Below are positions 55,181-63,776 of a DNA stretch of 64,000 nucleotides, in pieces. This DNA is from Rhizobium tropici CIAT 899. Lineage in GTDB: Bacteria; Pseudomonadota; Alphaproteobacteria; Rhizobiales; Rhizobiaceae. Made by a program: the position numbers and the translations under genes. The DNA lies in assembly GCF_000330885.1 (NCBI RefSeq), contig NC_020062.1, positions 70,374-134,373 on the forward strand. Direction: 5' to 3'. Under the pieces are notes generated by a model. The model was not told the origin of the DNA. It saw nothing but the letters and a program-made list of their open reading frames with translations, and searched no databases. The number at the start of each line of letters is the position of its first letter. Position 1 is the stretch's first letter.

Positions 55181-56308
55181 GTGTCCAAAGCGACTTATGT
55201 TGATCCAATCACGGGTCGTACCTATCCATTGGAAATTCCGCGGTGGTGCTCGGACGAACAAACGCCGCTTCTGATCACGCCTCAAGTTGGTATCTCCCGC
55301 GATGAGATTGAACGCGACATCCGGTCTCTTTGGCGCTATCGGGCGTCGCTCCCTATTAGGATCGAAGCGCCGATCTCGTTGGGCGAAGGCTGCACGCCAC
55401 TTGTTCAAGGCCATTGGGAAGATTTTCGTCCTTACTTCAAGCTCGAATGGTTCAACCCGACCTTAAGCTTCAAAGATCGTGGAACAACGGTGATGCTGTC
55501 TGCGATGAGGCAATTGGGGGTCGACGCTGTTCTCGAAGACAGTTCCGGGAATGGCGGCGCGTCTGTCGCAGCCTATGGCGCGGCGGGAGGAATGCGCGTG
55601 AAAATCTTTGCCCCCTCCTACACATCACCTGCAAAAATCGCGCAAGTCGGAGCCTATGGCGCGGAAGTCGAGCTCGTTGACGGCCCACGTGAGGAATCGC
55701 AGGCGATGGCGATCCGTCAGTCGAAGGAGGTTTTTTACTGCAGCCATAACTGGCAGCCGTTCTTCCTCCAGGGAACGAAGTCCTTTGCCTATGAGCTGTG
55801 GGAAGACTTCAACTTCTCGGTTCCGGACAATATCGTCGCGCCGGCCGGTGCGGGAAGCACGCTGCTTGGATGCTACATCGGCTTCCAGGAATTGAAGGCG
55901 GCGGGACAAATCGACAAGCTTCCTCGTCTGTTCGCTGCTCAACCTTTTAACTGCTCCCCGATCGATGCAAGCTTCAAGGCTGGTGTTGACGACCCTGTCG
56001 AACGGGGGGTCAGAAAGACACTTGCCGAAGGAACAGCAATTCGGGAGCCGCTTCGTTTGCGGCAGCTTGTCGATGCTCTTCGCCAGACAGGCGGCTCCAC
56101 CGTTGCGGTCTCCGAGCAAGACATCATCGCAACATTGAAGAAGCTTGGAAGGGCTGGACTCCTTGCCGAGCCGACATCGGCGACTGCTGCTGCCGCTCTT
56201 GACCACCTCATTCGAGACAAAATGATCAGTGAACGTGAAAATACTGTGGTGATTTTGACGGGAACTGGCATAAAAAGTGCGCAAGTCATTGCGGAAATTT
56301 TCGAATGA
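55181..56308 (+). CDS. Threonine synthase-like PLP-dependent lyase (fold type II)
   Basis: A 375-residue beta-family PLP enzyme. The Schiff-base Lys98 is in LSFKDRGTT, the substrate loop is SSGNGGAS, the phosphate cup is PAGAGSTLLG and the end of the barrel is ILTGTGIKSA. It begins with a short region like the Zn-less N terminus of threonine synthases. Typical reactions are threonine synthesis or beta-elimination/replacement on hydroxy- or amino-substituted amino acids. The start is GTG 55181 (AAAGGTAG upstream). It is coupled by ATGA to the YheO-type regulator, so a catabolic role on an imported amino acid is likelier than biosynthesis. Confidence 0.87.
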   Translation: MSKATYVDPITGRTYPLEIPRWCSDEQTPLLITPQVGISRDEIERDIRSLWRYRASLPIRIEAPISLGEGCTPLVQGHWEDFRPYFKLEWFNPTLSFKDRGTTVMLSAMRQLGVDAVLEDSSGNGGASVAAYGAAGGMRVKIFAPSYTSPAKIAQVGAYGAEVELVDGPREESQAMAIRQSKEVFYCSHNWQPFFLQGTKSFAYELWEDFNFSVPDNIVAPAGAGSTLLGCYIGFQELKAAGQIDKLPRLFAAQPFNCSPIDASFKAGVDDPVERGVRKTLAEGTAIREPLRLRQLVDALRQTGGSTVAVSEQDIIATLKKLGRAGLLAEPTSATAAAALDHLIRDKMISERENTVVILTGTGIKSAQVIAEIFE

Positions 56309-56976
56309 ACGAAGCGGTAAGAACAAAACAGTCCTTAGCAGGCGAGGGTATGGCGAAAAACAAGGAGGCAGATGCACTCTTTAGTCAACTCGACAAGATC
56401 GCCGAGGGATTGGCCGAAACCTTCGCTCCATTCTGTGAGGTCGTCCTGCATGACCTGCGTGATCCCAAGCATGCGATCCATTCCATTCACAATAATCTGT
56501 CTGACCGCAATGTCGGTGATCCTGCGACTGAGCTTGGCCTTGCGCGTATTGCAGATCCGGACTATCCGCAGGTCATTGCGAATTATGCCAATCAGTTTGC
56601 AGATGGTCGTCAGGCAAAAAGCACATCGATCGGTATTAAAGACGCTAGCGGGCACTACGTTGCCGCTCTGTGTCTCAACATCGACCTGACAATTTTTCAT
56701 AGTCTTCAATCGGTTCTACAGGCGTTTGGATCGGTAGACGGCGCCGGCCCTAGCCGTGAATCTCTGGTGCCGGCTGGACCGAACGCCATACGCGGCAAAA
56801 TCGACGAGTTTGCCGCGCGTCTCTCGACCACGCCGCGCGCGCTGAAGGCTGAGGACCGTCGCGTTCTTCTTCGCGAGTTAAGGGATTCTGGTCACCTGAA
56901 TATCAGGCGCTCGATGGATGTTATCGCCGCACACCTCGGTGTCTCCCGCGCGACGGTCTATACCGACGCGAAGTAA
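56305..56976 (+). CDS. YheO-type PAS + helix-turn-helix regulator
   Basis: A 223-residue regulator. Residues 25-140 match the YheO-like PAS domain (FAPFCEVVLHDLRDPKHAIHSI, GIKDASGHYVAALCLNID), and the C terminus is the paired HTH_22-type domain (LNIRRSMDVIAAHLGVSRATVY). Such regulators often sit inside amino-acid catabolic clusters. It overlaps the PLP-enzyme stop by ATGA; ATG 56350 is a second possible start. It converges on the asparaginase-like gene, 84 bases away. Confidence 0.88.
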   Translation: MNEAVRTKQSLAGEGMAKNKEADALFSQLDKIAEGLAETFAPFCEVVLHDLRDPKHAIHSIHNNLSDRNVGDPATELGLARIADPDYPQVIANYANQFADGRQAKSTSIGIKDASGHYVAALCLNIDLTIFHSLQSVLQAFGSVDGAGPSRESLVPAGPNAIRGKIDEFAARLSTTPRALKAEDRRVLLRELRDSGHLNIRRSMDVIAAHLGVSRATVYTDAK

Positions 56977-57060
56977 ACGTTTCCGCGACGGCGGCAAGAC
57001 CGACGCGGAAATTGCTCTTCCGATCCTACCGTGCTGAAGAGAGCCGTCTTTGCTCGAAGA

Positions 57061-57972
57061 CTATTGGGCCGAATGACCCAGTTCCGCGATCAAGCGGATG
57101 CGTGCCTTCGACGCATTCAAGCCATCATAGCCAGTCGTGATCATCCCGAGACTTTGCGCGTGCTGATAGGCATATTTCGTCACCGCCGGATTCACCCGGA
57201 TACCCTGGGCGCAGCGTGTCGACAAAACGACCGGAATACGGCGCGCTGCTTCACGCAGACGCGTTTCAGATTGTGCCGAGAACCCGCCAGCACCCTTTCC
57301 CGCCAGCACGATGCCATCAAGTTCGGAAATATCCGGGAAGCCGGCAATTGCTCCGAAGGTTTCCGAGACAATCGCAACACGGGCGTCGAGATCGTCGACA
57401 TCAAGGTCGGCATATGTGTCTGCAACCGTGGAGAAACCTGTAAGGGTGACGATGTCCGCGTCTATCGAACCACGAAGCGCCGTGTCCGGTCCAAATGGCT
57501 GGATCGCTTGCGGCCAGACTTTGACAATGGATGACGGGTCGAAAATTCGTCCGGCAAAGCAGACAAGTGGAGCCGCTCCCTGCGGCATGGCTTTCGCAAG
57601 TCTTGCAGCGTCCTTCAGATTCCGCGGCCCATCGGCATTTGCATCCCCTCCGGGAATTGCTGCACCCGTCAGGACCACCGGGCGATCGCGATCGAAGAGG
57701 AGGGCGGCGGCATAGGCTACGTCCTCCATGGCGTCGGTACCACAACAGAGCACGAAGGCGTCGCAATTCTGATCTTGCCGCATGACGTCGCGCGCCCGGC
57801 AGATGGACTTGAAATTCAGGTCGCAGCTATCGACCGCATCGACATCATGGCCGATCCAGTCTGTGCTGGTGTCGAGCTCTATGAGATCGCGTGCCAGCAG
57901 CCGCTTGATTGATCCATCTGGTTGATAGTTCTCCGTGATCGTGCCGCCGCAGTTCAGAAGTCCTATTCTCAT
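57061..57972 (-). CDS. L-asparaginase-family amidohydrolase
   Basis: A 303-residue type I/II bacterial asparaginase fold. The first nucleophile region is LLNCGGTITENY (Thr11) and the second catalytic segment is VLCCGTDAMEDVAY (Thr79, Asp80), followed by VLTGAAIPGGDANADGPRNL and a small C-terminal domain. No signal peptide is seen, so it is cytoplasmic. It lies 71 bases downstream of the OCD-like gene on the same strand. The physiological amide could be asparagine, glutamine or a related compound. Confidence 0.9.
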   Translation of the reverse strand: MRIGLLNCGGTITENYQPDGSIKRLLARDLIELDTSTDWIGHDVDAVDSCDLNFKSICRARDVMRQDQNCDAFVLCCGTDAMEDVAYAAALLFDRDRPVVLTGAAIPGGDANADGPRNLKDAARLAKAMPQGAAPLVCFAGRIFDPSSIVKVWPQAIQPFGPDTALRGSIDADIVTLTGFSTVADTYADLDVDDLDARVAIVSETFGAIAGFPDISELDGIVLAGKGAGGFSAQSETRLREAARRIPVVLSTRCAQGIRVNPAVTKYAYQHAQSLGMITTGYDGLNASKARIRLIAELGHSAQ

Positions 57973-58043
57973 CCTATTATGCCTTCGTGTTCATGGTGTC
58001 GGTTGTCGTTTCGGTCAGCGCCAGGCTGGATTCTGCATCGAGA

Positions 58044-59066
58044 TCACCATGGCCAGGCAATCTGAGTGCCGTATCCACCTTCGATCGCACGACGGTAAAG
58101 CATTCGACCGACCGTGAGGTCCTGCAGCGCCAGCCCTGTCATGTCGAAAATGGTAATATCGTCAGGCTGTCGCGATAAGACGGCATCACCAGTCAGAATG
58201 CTGCCGATTTCGACCTCATGGCCGGCTTCCTTCAGCCATTGCCCTTCGCCGATCTGCCGACTTTGTTCGCGGTCGTCAACAAAGAGCCTTGCGCGGGGTA
58301 ATATACCTTCCGGCAATTCGCGCTTGCCCTTGGTGTCTGTCCCAACGGCATTGATATGGGTGCCCGACTTGACCGCGTCCGCCGAAAAAAGAGGTCCGTT
58401 TCCAGGCGTCGCCGTGATCACGATGTCGCTTTCGGAAACCGCCTCGTCCGGATCGGTCTCATGCGTGAGTGAGCAGCGCGATGCAAAAGCTGCCTCGAAG
58501 GCTGGGTCAGGACGGCCTTTCGAGGTGATGTAGCGGACAGTACTGGTTTGGGGCAGCAGGTCCAAAGCGAGATCGAGCTGTACGCGTGCTTGTACCCCAG
58601 TGCCAAACACGCAGATATGCGTGCTTTCCGGCCGCGCCAGCAGTTCGAGGCCCAGTCTTCCTGCGGCACCCGTGCGAGCGGTCGTGATGGCATTGCCGTC
58701 AACGATGCATATCGGGCGTCCGGATGCGGGGTCGAACAGCATGATCGTCGCCTGATGGGGTTCTCCGCCGATTGCTCTGTTGGAATGCCAGAAACCGGCT
58801 GCTTTGAAACCAAGGAGCGCCTGGCTTTGCACGTCGCCCGATTTGATGCCGAAAATTCCGCCGGTATCAAGTCTCTCCCGCACGACTGGGAAGATGCGCC
58901 CCTTTCTCTGGCTATGCAGGACGAAGGCTTCTCTTACGGCTTCAAGCACATCGCCGGGGTTGAGAAGCGGCTGGATCTGCGGGCCGGAGAGAGTAAGGAG
59001 CACGGCGTCACGAGGCTTGGGCGTCAAGATTTCGGATGGGGCGGCGGCCAAGCCAATGGGCAACAT
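58044..59066 (-). CDS. Ornithine cyclodeaminase/mu-crystallin family oxidoreductase
   Basis: A 340-residue NAD(P)-dependent enzyme: SRxKxG-type substrate segment (here GGIFGIKSG), KAAGFWHSN, Rossmann motif VFGTGVQARVQLDLA and DIVITATPGNGPLF. The family includes ornithine cyclodeaminase, delta-1-pyrroline-2-carboxylate reductase, iminosuccinate reductase and EutC-type enzymes, all acting on imines or amines of amino acids. It is the first gene of the minus unit, divergent from the amino-acid transporter. An imino-acid reductase or the reverse is my favoured reading. Confidence 0.87.
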   Translation of the reverse strand: MLPIGLAAAPSEILTPKPRDAVLLTLSGPQIQPLLNPGDVLEAVREAFVLHSQRKGRIFPVVRERLDTGGIFGIKSGDVQSQALLGFKAAGFWHSNRAIGGEPHQATIMLFDPASGRPICIVDGNAITTARTGAAGRLGLELLARPESTHICVFGTGVQARVQLDLALDLLPQTSTVRYITSKGRPDPAFEAAFASRCSLTHETDPDEAVSESDIVITATPGNGPLFSADAVKSGTHINAVGTDTKGKRELPEGILPRARLFVDDREQSRQIGEGQWLKEAGHEVEIGSILTGDAVLSRQPDDITIFDMTGLALQDLTVGRMLYRRAIEGGYGTQIAWPW

Positions 59067-59099
59067 TTAGGCATCCTGTCATTTGCTTAAAAATAATGC

Positions 59100-59134
59100 T
59101 TGCCAAAATATCTAAAACTGGATGATATGTCTAG
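59100..59134 (+). promoter_or_regulatory. Candidate promoter of the Aap-like operon with shared motif
   Basis: TTGCCA at 59100-59105 and TGATAT at 59123-59128 are 17 bases apart. ATGTCTAG at 59127-59134 overlaps the -10 and matches a string at 55134-55141 before the PLP-enzyme gene. The -10 is a weak match. Confidence 0.3.
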
Positions 59135-59179
59135 CGCGACACGATGAATGATGTCGTTACGAGCTAAAAGGGGAATTTC

Positions 59180-60190
59180 ATGAAAGTGTTGTTTTTAGCC
59201 CTGGGCATCTGCGTGATCGCCACGGCGGCAATGGCTGGTCCGACCCTGGACAAGACCAAAGGTGCAGGAACACTCCGTTGCGGCGTATCGACGGGCCTTG
59301 CCGGTTTCGGCGCGCCGGACGGCAAGGGCGCATGGGCAGGTCTTGACGTGGATGTTTGCCGCGCAGTGGCAGCAGGCGTGTTGGGAGACGCGACGAAAGT
59401 GACCTTCGTCCCGCTGACGTCATCCCAACGCTTCCCGGCCATTCAGTCCGGCGAAGTTGATGTTCTCTCGCGAAATTCCACCCATACGCTGTCTCGTGAT
59501 ACCGATCTCGGGCTCAACTTCGCGCCGGCGACATTCTATGACGGCCAGGGATTCCTCGTGAAATCCTCGCTCGGCGTGACATCCGCAAAGGGTCTGGACG
59601 GCGCAAGTGTATGTGTCGAGCCCGGCTCCACCGCCGAACTTAACATTCAGGACTACGCCCGCAAGGTGGGTATTACCCTCAATCCGATCGTGATCGACAA
59701 CCAGGCCAATATCGAACAGGCCTTCTTCAGTGGCCGTTGTGACGCCTATTCGACCGACAAGTCGTCGCTTGCTGCGTCTCGCGCGTCGAAGGCCTCCAAT
59801 CCCGCCGATTATGTCATTCTCCCTGAGACGATTTCCAAGGAGCCCTTGGCACCTGTGGTGCGCCACGGCGACGACGAATGGCTCGATATCGTGGATTGGA
59901 CGGTGTGGCTGCTGTTCACCGCGGAAGAGAAGGGCGTAACGTCTCAGAATGTTGACGAAATGCTCAAAAGCTCCGATCCGGAAGTCCAGCGCATCCTGGG
60001 TGTCGTCCCTGGAATGGGCAAGGCACTCCATCTTGACGACAAATGGGGCTACAACGTCATCAAGCAGGTCGGCAATTACAGCGAAATCTTCAATCGCAAC
60101 GTCGGTCCGGACACGCCTCTGAAACTGGAGCGTGGGCTCAACAAGCTGTGGTCCGATGGCGGCCTGATGTACTCACCACCTTTTATCTGA
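59180..60190 (+). CDS. Amino-acid ABC transporter binding protein (AapJ/BztA-like)
   Basis: A 336-residue periplasmic protein with a signal peptide (cleavage near AMAGPT). The order TLRCGVSTGLAGFG, VDVCRAVAAGVLGD, the Arg in SRNSTHTLSRDTDLG and GSTAELNIQDYARK is that of general L-amino-acid or acidic-amide binding proteins. AAAAGGGG precedes ATG 59180. It delivers substrate to the two permeases that follow and faces the OCD/asparaginase genes, so the ligand is probably an amino acid used by those enzymes. Confidence 0.93.
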   Translation: MKVLFLALGICVIATAAMAGPTLDKTKGAGTLRCGVSTGLAGFGAPDGKGAWAGLDVDVCRAVAAGVLGDATKVTFVPLTSSQRFPAIQSGEVDVLSRNSTHTLSRDTDLGLNFAPATFYDGQGFLVKSSLGVTSAKGLDGASVCVEPGSTAELNIQDYARKVGITLNPIVIDNQANIEQAFFSGRCDAYSTDKSSLAASRASKASNPADYVILPETISKEPLAPVVRHGDDEWLDIVDWTVWLLFTAEEKGVTSQNVDEMLKSSDPEVQRILGVVPGMGKALHLDDKWGYNVIKQVGNYSEIFNRNVGPDTPLKLERGLNKLWSDGGLMYSPPFI

Positions 60191-60288
60191 GAGCCAATTG
60201 AAGCGCGCTCGGAGGTCCACTTCGAGCGCGTGATCTGCCGGCATGCGCACAGGTGTCGGCTACGTTCAAGCAAGGCGATGATCTTTCA

Positions 60289-61482
60289 ATGGCTGACAGA
60301 CCACAAACCCTCGGTGATTTAGGTGAGCATAAGCCGGCACATTCAGGGCCGCGCTACCGTTATCTTCTGCACGATGCCATAATCTATATCGCGTTGGCGC
60401 TCGCCGTGATGTTCGTGATTAGGAATGTCTCGAGCAACCTGGATCGGCTGCATATTACCGGGGGCTTTGCTTTTTTGCAGGGAAAGCAGGCTGGATTTGG
60501 GATATCCGAGACACTTATCGCCTACGATGCCCAGGCGAGCTATGGGCGGGCGGTGGTGGTTGGCCTCCTCAACACGCTTTTCGTTTCCTGCCTTACTATT
60601 GTTCTGTCGACCGTCCTCGGCACAGGCATCGGTGTTCTTCGCCTTGGCCGAAACCGGCTCCTGTCCAAACTTGCTCAAGCCTATGTCGAGTTGTTCAGAA
60701 ATACGCCCCTCCTTCTTCAACTGATGTTCTGGTACGCGTTGATCCTCATATCGTTTCCGGGTCCGCGCGAGGCCGCTCCAATCCTTGGCATCGCCCTCTT
60801 CACCAACAGGGGCCTTTTCCTTCCCTGGGTGGTCAGTTCCGCGGGTTTCGGCTGGTTTTATGCCGCGACATCCGCCAGCATCCTGGTTGCTCTCATATGG
60901 CGATGGGTTTGCAAACGGAGGCAGCAAAGCACCGGCGTCCGGATGCCCGTATTTCTCCCCAGCCTCGCGGCATGGGCCGTGTTGCTGATCCTGTGCAAAA
61001 TCTATAGCGGGGCAGAGTTATCGCTCGATTGGCCGAAGCCAACCGGCTTTCGGATTGCCGGCGGTGTATCCTTGTCGCCGGAACTGGCGACGCTTGTCAT
61101 CGGGCTCACCCTCTATACCAGCGCCCTGATCGGTGAAATCGTCCGGGCAGGGATAATGTCAGTGCAGAAGGGACAGATCGAGGCCGCACGGGCGCTCGGC
61201 CTGCATGAGTTCACGATTCTGCGCCTCGTTGTTCTTCCGCTGGCCATTCGTGCAATCGTTCCCCCATTGACCAGCCAGTATCTCAGCTTGATGAAGAACT
61301 CGAGCCTGGCAGTCGCAATCGGCTATCCGGATCTCGCATCGATCATCAACACGATTATCAACCAGACGGGGCAGGCCATCGAGGGGATAGCCATTCTGAT
61401 GGGCGCATACCTTTCCATCAGTATTGGAATCTCCCTGGCCCTCAACCTCTTCAACAAGCGAATGGCGCTGGTGCAGCGATGA
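60289..61482 (+). CDS. Amino-acid ABC transporter permease (AapQ/BztB-like)
   Basis: A 397-residue membrane protein of the HisM/AapQ type. It has the long insert between the first helix and the permease core that is typical of this subfamily, and the EAA loop reads QIEAARALGLHEFTILRLVVLP near residue 300. The frame begins at GTG 60253; ATG 60289 gives the better N terminus, though its ribosome site is weak. It overlaps the second permease gene by ATGA. Confidence 0.92.
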   Translation: MADRPQTLGDLGEHKPAHSGPRYRYLLHDAIIYIALALAVMFVIRNVSSNLDRLHITGGFAFLQGKQAGFGISETLIAYDAQASYGRAVVVGLLNTLFVSCLTIVLSTVLGTGIGVLRLGRNRLLSKLAQAYVELFRNTPLLLQLMFWYALILISFPGPREAAPILGIALFTNRGLFLPWVVSSAGFGWFYAATSASILVALIWRWVCKRRQQSTGVRMPVFLPSLAAWAVLLILCKIYSGAELSLDWPKPTGFRIAGGVSLSPELATLVIGLTLYTSALIGEIVRAGIMSVQKGQIEAARALGLHEFTILRLVVLPLAIRAIVPPLTSQYLSLMKNSSLAVAIGYPDLASIINTIINQTGQAIEGIAILMGAYLSISIGISLALNLFNKRMALVQR

Positions 61483-62588
61483 AAGCAGTCAACCAAGCTG
61501 GTTTGGTCCAAGAGATCCAAGAGACCCCACGTCTTCCTGTGCGCTGGTTGCAGCAGACGGCGTCCGCCATGAAAGCGAGCCCGCTGAACTTGGCTGTCAC
61601 GATCGTGGTCACTCTGTTGTTGGCGCGTTGCGCCTGGTCTTTCATATCGTGGGGCGTGATTAACGCTGTCTGGGATACGGATGCTACCGCATGTGCGGCG
61701 CTGAACGGGCACGGTGCTTGCTGGTCCGTCGTTACCGCGAAGTTCCGCTATATCCTGTTCGGGTCCTATCCCTTCGAACAACAGTGGCGACCCGCGGTGG
61801 GCGTCGCAGCCTTTATCGTCGCAACGCTCCTCAGTTCGCGTTCGGAACTTTGGGGCAAGGCCTTGTTCGTCATGTGGGCGTGCGTGCTCGTGCTCTTCTT
61901 CGCCTTGATGTCAGGTGGCATATTCGGCCTCGAATTCGTCCCACCCGACAAATGGGGTGGCTTGCCTTTGACCTTGGCACTCTCGATCGTCGGCGTTCTG
62001 GCTGCCCTACCACTTGGGATAGCGCTGGCCTTGGGGCGTCGCTCTCCTGTCAGATCGCTCCGTACGATCTGCATCGTCTACATCGAAACGGTACGCGGCG
62101 TGCCGCTGATTACCGTCTTGTTCATGTCGTCGATCATGCTTCCGCTCTTTCTCCCGGCTGGAATGGTCATTGGCGGCCTTGAAAGAGCGATGATCGCCAT
62201 CGTGCTGTTTACCGCTGCCTATGTCGCCGAGGTCATTCGCGGTGGGCTGCAACTCGTACCGACTGGCCAGTTCGAAGCCGCGGCCTCGTTGGGCCTCGGC
62301 TATTGGAAGACAACCTCTCTGATCGTCCTGCCGCAGGCTCTAAGGATCGTCATTCCCCCTTTGGTCAATACCTTCATCGAGGTGTTCAAGGACACCACGC
62401 TTGTTATCATCGTCGGCCTTTTCGATCTCCTGAACACCACGAGAACTTCGATTCTCGAAATCACCTGGCGTCCTTATTACGTCGAAGCCTATCTCTTTGC
62501 GGGTATGATCTACTTCTTTTTCTGTTTCTATATGTCCCACATTAGCCTGCTCGTTGAGCGCCGACTGGCAAAGACTGGGCGCCACTGA
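61479..62588 (+). CDS. Amino-acid ABC transporter permease (AapM/BztC-like)
   Basis: A 369-residue membrane protein with the AapM features: ETVRGVPLITVLFMSSIMLPLF, the EAA loop FEAAASLGLGYWKTTSLIVLP and an N-terminal cytoplasmic extension before helix 1. It pairs with the preceding permease as a heterodimer. The ATPase gene that should follow is present only as a truncated stub, so transport would need an ATPase from another locus. Confidence 0.93.
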   Translation: MKAVNQAGLVQEIQETPRLPVRWLQQTASAMKASPLNLAVTIVVTLLLARCAWSFISWGVINAVWDTDATACAALNGHGACWSVVTAKFRYILFGSYPFEQQWRPAVGVAAFIVATLLSSRSELWGKALFVMWACVLVLFFALMSGGIFGLEFVPPDKWGGLPLTLALSIVGVLAALPLGIALALGRRSPVRSLRTICIVYIETVRGVPLITVLFMSSIMLPLFLPAGMVIGGLERAMIAIVLFTAAYVAEVIRGGLQLVPTGQFEAAASLGLGYWKTTSLIVLPQALRIVIPPLVNTFIEVFKDTTLVIIVGLFDLLNTTRTSILEITWRPYYVEAYLFAGMIYFFFCFYMSHISLLVERRLAKTGRH

Positions 62589-62693
62589 TGCACGCCTGCC
62601 GGTGAGCAAAGCAGCTCGTTCACATGCGATCTGTATCCCAAAGCCACCCGCCAACACGCGGATATGTCTCATTTCCTAAGGTTGAGAGAAATA

Positions 62694-62924
62694 ATGACAA
62701 GCCGAATAGCATCTCATGTGAAGAACGACGCCGCATCTTCGTCGAACGCTGATGGTAGGTCAATCGCCGTTGAACTTGTCAATGTCAGCAAGTGGTACGG
62801 CGATTTTCGTGTTCTCCAGGAGATAAACCTCACAGTTCGGCGCGGCGAACCCGTGCCCGATCAAGGAAACCCCTACCTGTTTGGAAAAGAGACGTTTCTG
62901 ACGACGAGCGCCTGGAAGATTTAG
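62694..62924 (+). pseudogene. Truncated amino-acid ABC transporter ATPase (AapP/BztD-like)
   Basis: The frame starts normally (MTSRIASH... SIAVELVNVSKWYGDFRVLQ) and reads as an AapP-type N terminus through NLTVRRGE, ending at about 62849. There the Walker A region should begin, but the chain changes to PVPDQGNPYLFGKETF and stops at 62924. Walker A, signature and Walker B are all missing. The abrupt loss of similarity, with no frameshifted continuation in the other frames, indicates a rearrangement breakpoint rather than a point mutation. Confidence 0.8.
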
Positions 62925-63154
62925 TGGATCGCAATTCCTTAACCCCGTTGGGCAGCATGGAGCCTGAGGAAGTTAAAGCATATTTGCAGATTGAATCGGA
63001 AGACGGGTCTGATGGCACATGGTACGCCCACAAAGACGTGATGGTACGGATTAATGCAAAGAGCCGGAATGGGCTGCTTTGTTACCGTCGCTTCGCCGAA
63101 AGCCCTGTACAAAAAAATCGCGACGCCGCAAATCTTTCCACCACCCGCGGCTGA
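62850..63154 (+). other. Foreign fragment fused to the ATPase stub
   Basis: In the frame running through 62880-63154 a natural-looking stretch appears: SDDERLEDLVDRNSLTPLGS, EEVKAYLQIESEDGSDGTWY and HKDVMVRINAKSRNG. An in-frame ATG at 62957 lacks a clear ribosome site. I do not recognise the family. It may be the internal part of a gene brought in at the 62850 breakpoint, or a small gene. Confidence 0.35.
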
Positions 63155-63357
63155 TACCTCGCCTAAGCGCATCTCCACCAAATGGTGGATGTCGGGTCTT
63201 CCGAAAGTTGATCCTATGACATCAGGCAGTAGGCTTGCGGCCGCACCAGCTGAGAGAAAATCTCACGCCTGACATGGCCAACCAGGACTATGCTGATCAA
63301 TGCACAGCGGCAGGAAGATCATGATGTTATTTCTACTTCAATTTGAGGGGGCACACG
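63155..63357. other. Gene-free stretch near the right end
   Basis: About 200 bases with only short frames and no signal I can support. Confidence 0.35.
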
Positions 63358-63624
63358 ATGACAGGATTGCGAGTTTGCGATGGATTGACCGGAGACCTGG
63401 TATTGGTGACGGGTCGAGCTATGGGTCGTCCCTGTGTGAATACCGCAGCAGACTCCATTCTGTTTGGCGGGGCGCGGGAATGGATCAACGGATCTTTTGG
63501 TCTTCTTTCGATGGAAATGCGTGGTCAGATCGGCAAATGGGCGTCCGAGGACGCACGAGCCGTCAGCCGTCATTGGCAGTTTTCAGGACAGACCATACGC
63601 AGCGCGGACGGGCGCCGGCAATGA
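63358..63624 (+). CDS. Small hypothetical protein
   Basis: An 88-residue frame starting MTGLRVCDGLTGD with a GAGGGGG stretch at good spacing before ATG 63358. Composition is ordinary, and no motif, membrane helix or signal peptide is seen. It lies in a disturbed region, so it may be a fragment or chance frame. Not recognised. Confidence 0.35.
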   Translation: MTGLRVCDGLTGDLVLVTGRAMGRPCVNTAADSILFGGAREWINGSFGLLSMEMRGQIGKWASEDARAVSRHWQFSGQTIRSADGRRQ

Positions 63625-63776
63625 TCAGCATATCTGCTGATCAAGTTTCTATGGGGAACAATGGACGAACCAACAGGTCGGCATAGGCGACGGCTTCAGT
63701 CAGGGACCGCCAATTAAGCTTGGCGCATTCTCTAAATATCTCCGATTAAAATTCATCTGGTGTGAGAGAGGCATTA

